Both the position numbers and the translations under genes were made by a program. From the NCBI RefSeq assembly GCF_007753265.1, contig NZ_CP036349.1, positions 4,931,363 through 4,995,362 on the forward strand: 64,000 bases of DNA. The letters run 5' to 3'. Numbering within the stretch: the first letter of the stretch is position 1; every line of letters starts with the position of its first letter. The stretch is from Botrimarina mediterranea. Lineage in GTDB: Bacteria; Planctomycetota; Planctomycetia; Pirellulales; Lacipirellulaceae. Below, piece after piece: positions 34,948 to 43,486 of the stretch. The notes beneath the pieces were generated by a model, which was not told the origin of the DNA, made no database searches, and saw nothing but the letters and a program-made list of their open reading frames with translations.

Positions 34948-37434
34948 ATGTCTGATTTCGATGATGTCCCTCGAGGCTGGTCCACAGCTCTTATCGGTGA
35001 GATCACGACAACGCAAACGGGCGGCACACCCAGTAGAAGCAACGCCTCTTACTTTGGCGGATCTATCCCCTGGGTGAAGTCAGGTGAACTCGGGGATAGC
35101 GTTGTTCGGAGCACCCAAGAATCTATCACTGACCTAGGGCTTGCAGCATCCAACGCGAAAGTTGTCCCTGCCGGCACACTTTGTATTGCTCTGTACGGAG
35201 CAACAGTTGGTCGCCTCGGAATCCTTGGGATCGACGCAAGTACAAATCAAGCCGTATGTGCAATCCCGGTTCCATCGGGATTCGACACGCGGTTTGCGTA
35301 TTACTACCTCTTCTCTAAGCGTGCTGAGCTCGTCGCCCAAGGAAAGGGCGGAGCGCAATCGAATATCAGCAACGGGCTTGTCCGGTCTGTAGCCATTCCA
35401 GTTCCTCCGACGAACGAGCAACGCCGCATCGTCGCGAAGCTCGAAGAGCTGTTCTCGCGGCTGGAGGCGGGGGTGGCGGCTTTGGAGGGGGCGCGGGCCA
35501 AGCTGCGGCGGCTGCGGGCCAGCGTGCTGAAGTCGGCCGTCGAGGGCCGGCTCACCGCCGACTGGCGCGCCGAGCACAAGGACATCGAGCCCGCCAGCGA
35601 ACTGCTCGAGCGGATCCTCGTCGAGCGCCGCGAGCGCCAGCTCGCCGCCCAGCTCGACAAGTGGCGCGCCCGCAAAGCGAAGGCCGGCTGGACCGCCGAG
35701 CGGATCGCCGCGGCCGAGCCCGCGGAGCGGACGAAGCTCGCCGCGAAGTACCAGGAGCCGAAGGGGCCCGCGACCGACGATCTGCCGGAACTGCCGGCGA
35801 CGTGGTGCTGGGCGACGGTTGAAGCCATATGCGACGTGTTTACGGGCACGACGCCTAACCGTGGTACCGCCAGGTTCTACGAGAACGGCAGCATTCCATG
35901 GATAACAAGCACCGCGGTAAATCACGACTTCGTCGATAAAGAAACCGAGTTCGTCACGGAAGCGGCAACTTTGGAAACAAGGTTGGCTCTCTATCCCGCC
36001 GGCACTTTGCTGATTGCGTTGTATGGCGAAGGAAAGACTCGCGGGATGGTTACCGAGCTTCGAATTGATGCAACTATCAACCAAGCGTTGGCGGCCTTGT
36101 GTTTCCCGCGCAATCAGACTGGCCTCCGCGACTATTCAAAGGTCTTCCTCAAAGCGAACTACGCTTCACTAAGGCGCAAGGCTGCAGGCGGAATGCAGCC
36201 CAACTTGAACCTTAGCCTTGTCAATGCAATCGCCGTCGCTGTACCGCCGCTCGCCGAACAAGCCGAGATCGTCCGTCGCGTTGACGAGCAGCTCAGCCGG
36301 ATCGACGCGGCCGAGAAGGTGATCGACACGGGGCTCGCCCGCGCGAAGCGGCTGCGGCAGGCGATCCTCAAGCGGGCCTTCGCGGGGCGCCTCGTCCCGC
36401 AAGACCCCCGCGACGAACCCGCCAGCATGCTGCTGGAGCGGATCCGCGCCGAACGCGCGGCCGCGGCGGCGAGCAACGGGAAAACGACCCGCGCATCCAT
36501 CAAGAACGGAACCGGGGGCGGGGACGCCCCGGCTCGCAAGGGAACCAAGAAGGAGGCCACCCGCGTCGCCGCCGTCGCGAAATCGACGCCCCCAACGGAA
36601 TCCGCAATCCGCAATCCCCAATCCGCAATCGCCCCCAAGCAGCTCTCGCTGTTGGGGGACGAGCCGGAAGCCGCGCACGCGATCGACGCCGAGCAGATCG
36701 CCGCCGCGTTCCAGCGTTCCCACGACGGGTACTCGACCGACTACGTCCTCGCCTCGCCCGAGGCCAACGCCCGCTTCCTCGACGCGGCCGCGTCGCTCGG
36801 CGTCGACGCGCCCGCCGTGGCGATCAACAAGCACCTGCTGATTGTCCGCAAGACACAAAAGGGCCTGCTGCCCAAGACGTCGCGGCGTTACCGCAACCCG
36901 GCGGACCTCGACCCCTTCGAGTTTGTCGCCGAGTGGGCGGTCCGCATCGTGCAGCGGAAGGTCAAGAAAGAGCTGGGCCGCGAGCCGTCGCTCGACACGC
37001 TGCTCTGCGACCCGGAGCTCGCCAAGCGCTTCGACGAGATTGCCGCGAAGCTCAAGGCGTTGGACGGCAAACGGCTGCCGTACCGCTGGTTCGCCCTCGC
37101 ACTGCGGAAGCGGAAGCACAGCGACGCCGGCGGTCTCGTGGCCGAGTTCGCCGAGCCGCTGCCGCTGGAAGAAGCCGTCGCCAAGGCGCCCAAGGGCCCC
37201 GGCGTCTATCAGGTGCTCGCCGGCGACCGCCCTCTGTACGTCGCCGCGGCCGACGACGTGCGGAAGCAACTCCTCGTCCACGGCCTCACCACCGGCGACG
37301 CTCAGCGCGTGGTGCCCGCCTGGGAAGCCCGCAAGCCGCAAACCGTGGCCCTGCTCGCGAGCCGCCAGCGGGCGGACGAGCTGGCGTCGGCCGCGCGGAG
37401 CACGCTGCGCCCGCAACTGAATCTCGTCCTCTAA
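34948..37434 (+). CDS. hsdS: Type I specificity subunit HsdS with long C-terminal extension (degenerate GIY-YIG-like)
   Basis: It sets the DNA target of the system. Two target-recognition domains (about 1-155 and 285-430; GGTPSRSNASYFGGSIPWV and GTTPNRGTARFYENGSIPWI) are each followed by a conserved coiled coil (EQRRIVAKLEELFSRLEAG, EQAEIVRRVDEQLSRIDAA). Ordinary HsdS ends near residue 490; this one has 828. A linker (about 490-575) contains a peptide from a dispersed repeat (SAIRNPQSAI). Then come an unassigned helical domain (about 578-740) and a C-terminal part resembling a GIY-YIG fold: GVY at 752-754, YVA at 764-766, VRK after it, and DELASAARSTLRPQLNL at the end, parallel to the family's E...RPxxN. 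Key glycine and likely some catalytic residues are changed. Target-recognition parts are AT-richer than the rest. Confidence 0.9.
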   Translation: MSDFDDVPRGWSTALIGEITTTQTGGTPSRSNASYFGGSIPWVKSGELGDSVVRSTQESITDLGLAASNAKVVPAGTLCIALYGATVGRLGILGIDASTNQAVCAIPVPSGFDTRFAYYYLFSKRAELVAQGKGGAQSNISNGLVRSVAIPVPPTNEQRRIVAKLEELFSRLEAGVAALEGARAKLRRLRASVLKSAVEGRLTADWRAEHKDIEPASELLERILVERRERQLAAQLDKWRARKAKAGWTAERIAAAEPAERTKLAAKYQEPKGPATDDLPELPATWCWATVEAICDVFTGTTPNRGTARFYENGSIPWITSTAVNHDFVDKETEFVTEAATLETRLALYPAGTLLIALYGEGKTRGMVTELRIDATINQALAALCFPRNQTGLRDYSKVFLKANYASLRRKAAGGMQPNLNLSLVNAIAVAVPPLAEQAEIVRRVDEQLSRIDAAEKVIDTGLARAKRLRQAILKRAFAGRLVPQDPRDEPASMLLERIRAERAAAAASNGKTTRASIKNGTGGGDAPARKGTKKEATRVAAVAKSTPPTESAIRNPQSAIAPKQLSLLGDEPEAAHAIDAEQIAAAFQRSHDGYSTDYVLASPEANARFLDAAASLGVDAPAVAINKHLLIVRKTQKGLLPKTSRRYRNPADLDPFEFVAEWAVRIVQRKVKKELGREPSLDTLLCDPELAKRFDEIAAKLKALDGKRLPYRWFALALRKRKHSDAGGLVAEFAEPLPLEEAVAKAPKGPGVYQVLAGDRPLYVAAADDVRKQLLVHGLTTGDAQRVVPAWEARKPQTVALLASRQRADELASAARSTLRPQLNLVL
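36599..36630 (+). repeat. aatccgcaatcc repeat inside hsdS
   Basis: Three tandem units (aatccgc, aatccgc, aatccccaatccgc) read in frame as SAIRNPQSAI in the linker between the HsdS core and its C-terminal extension. The same unit is intergenic at 9287-9324 and 25485-25567. Confidence 0.85.
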
Positions 37435-37447
37435 TAAGCTCCTCGCC

Positions 37448-38473
37448 ATGCTCCGCATCGACCGCGCCCAGCAATCGCTCTCGACGCTCGCGACGCCCTC
37501 CTTCGCCGGCGCGTCGATCACCGAGCGCTACGACTTACAGGAATTCATCGCCAACAGTCCCGAGGCGTTCTTCGGAGAAGTCGGTGAGCGACTGTTCGTC
37601 ATCGGCAAAGAGATCGTGCCGTCAAAGAATGTGATGGACCGCGTTGACCTGCTTTGTGTCGACCAAGAAGGCGCCACCGTCATCGTTGAGCTGAAGCGGG
37701 GCAATCACAAGTTGCATTTGCTGCAAGCAATTTCGTATGCGGGGATGCTCGCGGAGTGGTCGGCCGACGACGTCCTCGAGCGCCTCAACGAGGACCAGCA
37801 GGAGGCTCTTGCCGAGTTTCTCGACGTCGAGGTTTCATTGCTCAACCGATCGCAGCGGATCATGTTGATCGCCGAGGGCTACGATTACGCGCTGCTGGTG
37901 GCGACCGAGTGGCTGAACGAGCAGTTCGGCGTTCCGATTACTTGCTGCCGCGTCGGCATGGCGACGGACGCCGCTTCGAACGCGGAGTATCTGGTCTGCT
38001 CGACGGTGTACCCCGCCCCGGAGCTGGCGCAACAAGCCGCGCCGCGAGGCCGCCAAGCGATCGAGCGCCGCAGCGGTGGCAAATGGGCGAGTTGGGAGGA
38101 TGCCTTGGCGTCGACGGAGAATCCCATCGCCGAGGCGTTCTATCGAAAGCAACTGGACGACGGTCGGGAGAACCGACTGCGTTACAGGCTGTTGAGATTC
38201 CGTGTGCACGGGAAGCGGCGGTTCGTCACCGAGCTTCGTCGCATTGGCGCCACCGCCGTGCAATTCGGCCGTTTTCCCGGCGACCTCAACTTCTGGCGTG
38301 AGCGCATTAGCGATCCACAGTCGTTGGCGACCCGTGTCCAAGACAGCGAGGTGCGGTTTCATCTCCGAACAGAAACCGACTTTGCGACCTTTCTGGATTG
38401 CCTCGACGGCGACTTGCAACGAGTGGACTGGCTTCGAGAGACCATTGAGCTAAGGGAAGACGATGAGCAGTGA
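37448..38473 (+). CDS. PD-(D/E)XK nuclease-like protein (NucS/DUF91-type)
   Basis: A 341-residue protein with a PD-(D/E)XK core: upstream acidic residues (FFGEVGERLFVIGKE), DRVDLLC (Asp67), VIVELKRG (Glu81 and Lys83) and a downstream Gln in LLQAISYAG, the order seen in NucS/DUF91-type endonucleases. The C-terminal 150 residues are an unassigned domain (RYRLLRFRVHGKRRFVTELRRIGATAVQF). It starts 13 bases after hsdS and overlaps the next gene by 11 bases, so it is part of the operon. Probably a DNA nuclease or DNA-end binding partner of the restriction system. Confidence 0.75.
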   Translation: MLRIDRAQQSLSTLATPSFAGASITERYDLQEFIANSPEAFFGEVGERLFVIGKEIVPSKNVMDRVDLLCVDQEGATVIVELKRGNHKLHLLQAISYAGMLAEWSADDVLERLNEDQQEALAEFLDVEVSLLNRSQRIMLIAEGYDYALLVATEWLNEQFGVPITCCRVGMATDAASNAEYLVCSTVYPAPELAQQAAPRGRQAIERRSGGKWASWEDALASTENPIAEAFYRKQLDDGRENRLRYRLLRFRVHGKRRFVTELRRIGATAVQFGRFPGDLNFWRERISDPQSLATRVQDSEVRFHLRTETDFATFLDCLDGDLQRVDWLRETIELREDDEQ

Positions 38474-39473
38474 CGTCATCTGGATGGTCCGCGCCGGCAA
38501 GGGCGCCCAGTGGATCGACGACTTTCTCGACGACGGGATGGTCGCCATTCATTTTGGGATTGGTGACGTCGCTCCCGACCTTGAGAAGCCGAAGATTTTG
38601 GAGTTGCTGCATCAGGCTTTTCCCTCCGCCAGCAAGGGGACCACGGCGGTCTGGGCGTCGCAGGTGCGGAGGTTTCAGACGGAGATCAAGGTAGGCGACT
38701 CGGTCGCCACCTACGATCCGACACGCCGGCTCTACTTCTTGGGCGAGATCCGATCGCCGTCTCGCTACGACGCCGAGTCGGGCTGGTCGATCAAGGACGT
38801 CTCGTGGTCGCAGCAAGTCAACCGCGACGCGCTCTCGACCAGCACCCGCAATAGCCTCGGCTCGATTGCAACGCTCTTCACGATCCAGGATTCGGCCGCC
38901 GCGGAGATGCGCCGGAATGCCGGTCCGATCGGCTCCGTACAAGCGGCCGACGTGCCCCTTTCGCCCGACACCGACACGAGCATCGAAGACGAGTCGGTAG
39001 TCTTGCAGGATGTCGGCACCAAGGCTCGTGAGTTCCTCGAAGACCGCATCGCCAAACTCGATTGGGAGCAGATGCAGGAGCTTGTCGCCGAGATCCTGCG
39101 GGCGATGGGATATCGTGCGCGGGTCGCCCCAAAAGGCGCCGATCGGGGAGTCGATATCATCGCCTCCCCGGACGGGCTCGGCCTCCAAGAGCCACGGATC
39201 TTCGTCGAGGTGAAGCATCGGCCCGGCTCGCAGATCAGCGCCGATCAGGTGCGCTCGTTCATCGGCGGACGCCAGACCGGCGACCGCTGCCTCTACGTCA
39301 GCACCGGCGGTTTCTCCAAAGACGCCCGCTACGAGGCGGAGCGCTCGAGCATCCCCCTGACGCTGATCACGCTGCCCGAGCTCCGCGAGCTGCTGACCGA
39401 GTACTACGACAAGTTTACGCCCGCCGGCGCGGCCCTGATCCCGCTCGAGCGGATCTACTGGCCGATCTCCTAA
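38463..39473 (+). CDS. Mrr-type restriction endonuclease with N-terminal recognition-like domain
   Basis: A 336-residue protein. The C-terminal Mrr catalytic domain is clear: YRARVAPKGADRGVDIIA (Asp231), IFVEVKHR (Glu249 and Lys251), QISADQVRSFIGG (Gln262), then LYVSTGGFSKDAR. The N-terminal 100 residues (VIWMVRAGKGAQWIDDFLDDGMVAIHFG, VGDSVATYDPTRRLYFLGEI) resemble the PUA/EVE-like modules that read modified bases in type IV systems. This suggests a modification-dependent nuclease. The start overlaps the previous gene by 11 bases, coupling translation. Confidence 0.8.
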   Translation: MSSDVIWMVRAGKGAQWIDDFLDDGMVAIHFGIGDVAPDLEKPKILELLHQAFPSASKGTTAVWASQVRRFQTEIKVGDSVATYDPTRRLYFLGEIRSPSRYDAESGWSIKDVSWSQQVNRDALSTSTRNSLGSIATLFTIQDSAAAEMRRNAGPIGSVQAADVPLSPDTDTSIEDESVVLQDVGTKAREFLEDRIAKLDWEQMQELVAEILRAMGYRARVAPKGADRGVDIIASPDGLGLQEPRIFVEVKHRPGSQISADQVRSFIGGRQTGDRCLYVSTGGFSKDARYEAERSSIPLTLITLPELRELLTEYYDKFTPAGAALIPLERIYWPIS

Positions 39474-39598
39474 GCCCATTTCAAATCTTTCAAAGCCTCC
39501 CCCAGCCGATTGACGCTGTCGATTTCGGGGATCGCCGCCTCCCCAGCCGACCTGTTTTCCGAGGTTGGGCCCGCCTAATCGGGCATCATGGCATCTGC

Positions 39599-39618
39599 TA
39601 TCCTGGGAGCGATCCCAG
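39599..39618 (+). promoter_or_regulatory. Candidate promoter -10 and leader hairpin before the nucleotidyltransferase gene
   Basis: tatcct at 39599-39604 is followed by a short hairpin (ctggga, GNRA-type loop gcga, tcccag at 39603-39618), 20 bases before the GTG start. The 164-base gap 39474-39637 is the only large gap in the hsd locus, so a second promoter here could drive the nucleotidyltransferase, TIM-barrel and hsdM genes together. Confidence 0.35.
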
Positions 39619-39637
39619 CAGCCCCTGCGAGAGACCC

Positions 39638-40741
39638 GTGGTCAACGACCTCGAATGGAATGAGCCAGAGCCCGCGTCCTTCTATGAGGAAGCCTGCGAC
39701 TGGCTGGGCGAGGGCTTCGCGACGATCGACGCCGCGCGGGTCCGATCGAAGCAGAAGCTGACGGAACTTTCGGCGTGTCTCGAAAGTCAGACCTTCGGCG
39801 AATCGACGGGCTTCATCGCCTTTGGCTCGCTCGCAAGGCTGGAGTTTACCGATGGCAGCGACCTGGACTGGACGCTCCTGGTCAACGGCCCCTCTGACTT
39901 AGGACAGTACGAAACCTCGTTGGCGATCAAGAGAAGTCTGGAAGCGGCGGACTTTACCAAACCAGGTCCGTCCGGATTGTTCGGAGGCGTGTCGAGCAGC
40001 TTTGAGCTGATCCACCAGATTGGTGGCCTCGAAGACACCAACGCCAATATGACCCGACGTCTCCTGCTTCTCCTGGAGTCCGTCGCCGTTGAGGGCGATA
40101 TCGTGCGGCAAGGTGTGCTGCATCAGTTGTTGCAGCGGTATGTCCGCTACGGCCGTAGCGTGGAAGGGAGCAAGGCAGAATCATTGAAGCCGCCACGATT
40201 TCTCCTGAACGATTTTGTCCGGTTCTGGCGGACGATGGCGGTCGACTACGACGCCAAAAAATGGCTAGCTCCCGATGAGAAGTGGGCGCTGCGGAACGCG
40301 AAGCTCCGATTCTCGCGCAAGCTCATCTTCGTAAAGGGGTTGTTGCTCGGCCTCGACTGCCAACTTTCCCCGGATGCTTGGCCGTGGTCGGCGCTGCCAG
40401 CCGATGAGTTCCACGAGGCGCCTGAGGAAAGGCTGCAACAGGGCCTCCAGCGATTGATCGAACTTCCGGCGATCGATTCCGTCTGCCGCACTGCCAAGCT
40501 GGTCAATGCAAGCGATTCTCTCCGCGAGATCCTGCTCGCCTACGATCAGTTCTTGAGCGTGCTTGCGGACGAGTCGTCCCGGGAGCAGCTCAAGACCTTG
40601 CGCTTCGATGAAGCGGAGAAGAACGCGTTGTTCTCCGACCTGCGTGTCGCGGGCAAGAAGTTTGGTAACGCCCTGCAGGATTTGCTATTCCGATCGGACG
40701 ACAAGTTGACTGCTCTGGCAATGGATTACGGAGTCTTCTAA
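39638..40741 (+). CDS. Nucleotidyltransferase-fold protein in the type I locus
   Basis: A 367-residue protein. The nucleotidyltransferase signature is intact: FIAFGSLARLEFTDGSDLDWTLL, with Gly63-Ser64 and Asp75/Asp77 as metal ligands. The rest is helical (LLLLLESVAVEGDIVRQGVLHQLLQRYVRYGRS; FLLNDFVRFWRTMAVDYDAKKW), as in DUF294/GlnD-type or antitoxin-type nucleotidyltransferases. It could transfer a nucleotide to protein, RNA or a small molecule; the target is unknown. It starts at a GTG. Its stop TAA overlaps the next ATG (TAATG), so it is translated with the TIM-barrel gene. Confidence 0.7.
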   Translation: MVNDLEWNEPEPASFYEEACDWLGEGFATIDAARVRSKQKLTELSACLESQTFGESTGFIAFGSLARLEFTDGSDLDWTLLVNGPSDLGQYETSLAIKRSLEAADFTKPGPSGLFGGVSSSFELIHQIGGLEDTNANMTRRLLLLLESVAVEGDIVRQGVLHQLLQRYVRYGRSVEGSKAESLKPPRFLLNDFVRFWRTMAVDYDAKKWLAPDEKWALRNAKLRFSRKLIFVKGLLLGLDCQLSPDAWPWSALPADEFHEAPEERLQQGLQRLIELPAIDSVCRTAKLVNASDSLREILLAYDQFLSVLADESSREQLKTLRFDEAEKNALFSDLRVAGKKFGNALQDLLFRSDDKLTALAMDYGVF

Positions 40742-41478
40742 TGGAACGGATATTCGGTTTCTCGACGGGCGCTCTGGCGTTCGGTGATTTCGCCCGCGGC
40801 ATCGAGCTGCAGGACCGCGATGGCGTCAGCGCGATAGAGCTCTCGGCGCTGCGTGCGCATGAGCTAGCGGGAGCGATTGCGGCCCTCCCACTCCTGGAGA
40901 ACGCGCGTTTCAAGTATCGCTCGTTCCACGCGCCGAGCGATTTCGGCGGGATGAGCGATCGCGAGATTGTCGATCGGCTCCGCCTGGTAGCGGAGAAGGG
41001 ATACCCGATCATCCTCCATCCCGATGCGATCACCGATTACCAGCCTTGGAAGGAGTTGGATGAGCTTCTTCTGCTGGAGAACATGGATTCGCGGAAGAGG
41101 GACTTCCGCACCGCGCGAGAAATGCTGAACTGCTTCAAAGAGTTGCCAAATGCGAGGTTGTGCTTCGACATCGGACACGCCCGTCAGATCGACCCCACGA
41201 TGGGCGTCGCGATCGACCTGTTGGCACGCTACCGGACGCGAATTGCTGAGGTCCATTTGAGCGAGGTCGATTGGACCTGCCATCATGTGCCGATCAGCAC
41301 CTCCGCCGCTCTGGCGTTCCAGCGAGTGGCCAGTCGCATTCCCGCCGAAATCCCTGTCATCATCGAATCCGTCGTGAAGCCGGAGGCCATCGACGCCGAG
41401 CTCGTGATGGCCCAGCGTTGCCTCGATCCGGAAGACAACCTCCTGTCCCGTCCTTCGGTCCAGACCATGGCGGTTTGA
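40741..41478 (+). CDS. TIM-barrel protein (xylose isomerase/AP endonuclease 2-like)
   Basis: A 245-residue (beta/alpha)8 barrel. The pattern of metal ligands is that of sugar-phosphate isomerase/AP endonuclease family 2: His63 (SFHAPS), His93 (ILHPD), Glu113 (LLENMD), Asp143 and His146 (CFDIGHAR), His172 (EVHLSEVD), His181/182 and Glu209 (VIIESVV). It could be a phosphodiesterase or isomerase acting on the product of the preceding nucleotidyltransferase. It is sandwiched by TAATG and TGATG overlaps between that gene and hsdM, the strongest sign that these three products are needed together. Confidence 0.75.
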   Translation: MERIFGFSTGALAFGDFARGIELQDRDGVSAIELSALRAHELAGAIAALPLLENARFKYRSFHAPSDFGGMSDREIVDRLRLVAEKGYPIILHPDAITDYQPWKELDELLLLENMDSRKRDFRTAREMLNCFKELPNARLCFDIGHARQIDPTMGVAIDLLARYRTRIAEVHLSEVDWTCHHVPISTSAALAFQRVASRIPAEIPVIIESVVKPEAIDAELVMAQRCLDPEDNLLSRPSVQTMAV

Positions 41479-42974
41479 TGAGCGGCAACCCGACCCAGCA
41501 GATCGTCAACAAGGCGTGGAGCTTCGCCCACGTGCTGCGCGACGACGGTCTGTCGTACATGGCCTACACCGAGCAGATCACGTTTCTGCTCTTCCTGAAG
41601 ATGGCCCACGAGCAGTCGCAGCCCCCCTACAACCGGCCGGCGCTGGTGGAGGCCGAGCTCGACTGGGCCAGCTTGCTCGCCCGCGACGGCGAGGAGCTCG
41701 AGACCCACTACCGCCATATCCTCAACACGCTGGCCAACCGCACCGGGATGATCGGCGAGGTCTTCAAGCGGGCCCGGCCGGAAATCCAGAACCCCGCGAC
41801 CCTCAAGAAGCTGATCGTCGACCTGATCGAGCCGGTCGAGTGGATGGCGATGCAGGCCGACGTGAAGGGGGATATCTACGAGGGCCTCCTCTCCAAGAGC
41901 GCCACCGAGAGCAGCAAGGGCGCCGGGCAGTACTTCACGCCGCGCGAGCTGATCCGGGCGATCGTCGACGTCATGCAGCCGCACCACAGCGATCGGGTGT
42001 GCGACCCGGCGTGCGGCACGGGCGGATTTTTGCTGTCGGCGTACCAGTACGTCACCGACAAGCACTCCGCGGAGATGGACAGCGACGAGAAGAAGCGGCT
42101 GAGCCGCGACTTCGCCCACGGGTCAGAGCTCGTCCCCGCGACGGCGCGGCTCGCCATCATGAACCTCTACCTCCACGGCATCGCCGCCGACCCCTGCCCG
42201 ATCGCCTCGGGCGCCGACAGCCTCGCCAAGCACCCGGGCGAGCGCTACGACCTGGTCCTCACCAATCCGCCCTTCGGCAAGAAGAGCTCGATCTCGATCG
42301 TCGGCGAAGACGGCGACCTCGAGAAGGAAGAGACGGCCTACGAGCGGCAGGATTTTTGGACGACCACCAAGAACAAGCAGCTCAACTTCGTGCAGCACGT
42401 CCGCACGCTGCTCAACGACCGGGGCCGCTGCGCGATCGTCGTCCCCGACAACGTCCTCTTCGAGGGAGGCGCCGGCGAGACGATCCGCCGTAACCTGCTG
42501 CGGCAGTTCGACGTCCACACCCTGTTGCGGCTGCCGACGGGCATCTTCTACGCCCAGGGCGTGAAGGCCAACGTCCTCTTCTTCGACGCCAAGCCGGGCC
42601 GCGAGAAGCCCTGGACGGACCGGCTGTGGGTCTACGACCTGCGGACGAACAAGCACTTCACGCTCAAGACCAACCCCCTGAAACGGGCGGACCTCGACGA
42701 GTTCGTCGCCTGCTACCAGCCGGGCGAGCCCTACGCCAAGCGCGAGGCGACCTGGAGCGAAGACAACCCCGAGGGCCGCTGGCGGTCCTACGACTTCGAG
42801 GAGATCGACCGCCGCGACAAGGCGAACCTCGACATCTTCTGGCTCCGCGACAAAAGCCTCGAGGACAGCGAAGACCTGCCCGAGCCGGACGAGCTAGCGC
42901 GGGAGATCGCCGACGACCTGCAGACAGCGCTGGAGGAGTTCGCGGCGATCGCGAGCGAGCTTGAGAGCAAGTAG
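41478..42974 (+). CDS. hsdM: Type I DNA adenine methyltransferase M subunit
   Basis: The N6-adenine methylase of the system. An N-terminal helical domain (NKAWSFAHVLRDDGLSYMAYTEQITFLLFLKM) is followed by the methyltransferase core with AdoMet motif DPACGTGGF and catalytic motif LTNPPFG, then LNFVQHVRTLL and IVVPDNVLF. The 498-residue length is standard. Its ATG overlaps the TIM-barrel stop (TGATG). It is last in the locus, separated from hsdR and hsdS by four genes, an unusual order because hsdM normally adjoins hsdS. Confidence 0.95.
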   Translation: MSGNPTQQIVNKAWSFAHVLRDDGLSYMAYTEQITFLLFLKMAHEQSQPPYNRPALVEAELDWASLLARDGEELETHYRHILNTLANRTGMIGEVFKRARPEIQNPATLKKLIVDLIEPVEWMAMQADVKGDIYEGLLSKSATESSKGAGQYFTPRELIRAIVDVMQPHHSDRVCDPACGTGGFLLSAYQYVTDKHSAEMDSDEKKRLSRDFAHGSELVPATARLAIMNLYLHGIAADPCPIASGADSLAKHPGERYDLVLTNPPFGKKSSISIVGEDGDLEKEETAYERQDFWTTTKNKQLNFVQHVRTLLNDRGRCAIVVPDNVLFEGGAGETIRRNLLRQFDVHTLLRLPTGIFYAQGVKANVLFFDAKPGREKPWTDRLWVYDLRTNKHFTLKTNPLKRADLDEFVACYQPGEPYAKREATWSEDNPEGRWRSYDFEEIDRRDKANLDIFWLRDKSLEDSEDLPEPDELAREIADDLQTALEEFAAIASELESK

Positions 42975-43061
42975 TCGTGAATGGCCTTCCAACGAGACGG
43001 CGGTTACCCGCGTTCAGATTGAGGGCGGTATCCGTGGCGATTAGGCACTCTGCGTCATCTG

Positions 43062-43304
43062 TCAGGCGGTGGTATCCGCCGCATCAATAATTGCTTGAAG
43101 CTTCTCGCGAGCCGATCTCGAAAGTCTCGCCAATCCCACTTCCCGTGCAAAACTGAGCGCAGGGTCATCGGCCTCCAGTAAGTCGGGTCGACTGTGGATC
43201 AGCCCCAGCAACTCCGGCGTTAGGATCTCGTCCCGGCTGCGACGCTCATCGCCGGGCGCATGGTAGCGGACATTCCACGAGTTCGCGGACTGTGCGCGAA
43301 TCCA
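43062..43304 (-). pseudogene. Short broken ORF fragment downstream of hsdM
   Basis: An 80-codon minus-strand frame (WIRAQSANSWNVRYHAPGDE...REKLQAIIDAADTTA) bounded upstream by a stop codon, without an ATG or GTG start near its N-terminus. Composition is protein-like, with LTPELLGLIHSRPDLLEADDPALSFAREVGLARL. It is best read as the 3' remnant of a lost gene. Not recognised. Confidence 0.35.
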
Positions 43305-43486
43305 CTACCCGTGGACAAAGACCCGGAATGCGAGACGCGTGTTCCGATGCTCTCGCTAGTACACGCTGCGACGCCAATCCTGCTAGGCGCCCCAGGTGAA
43401 CACTGGTCGCTTTCAGACCATGCCTCTGGAATAGATAGCGCGAGCGTTGGCTCACAATTGAGCAGTTCCGCAGCTAGAATTGCCGC

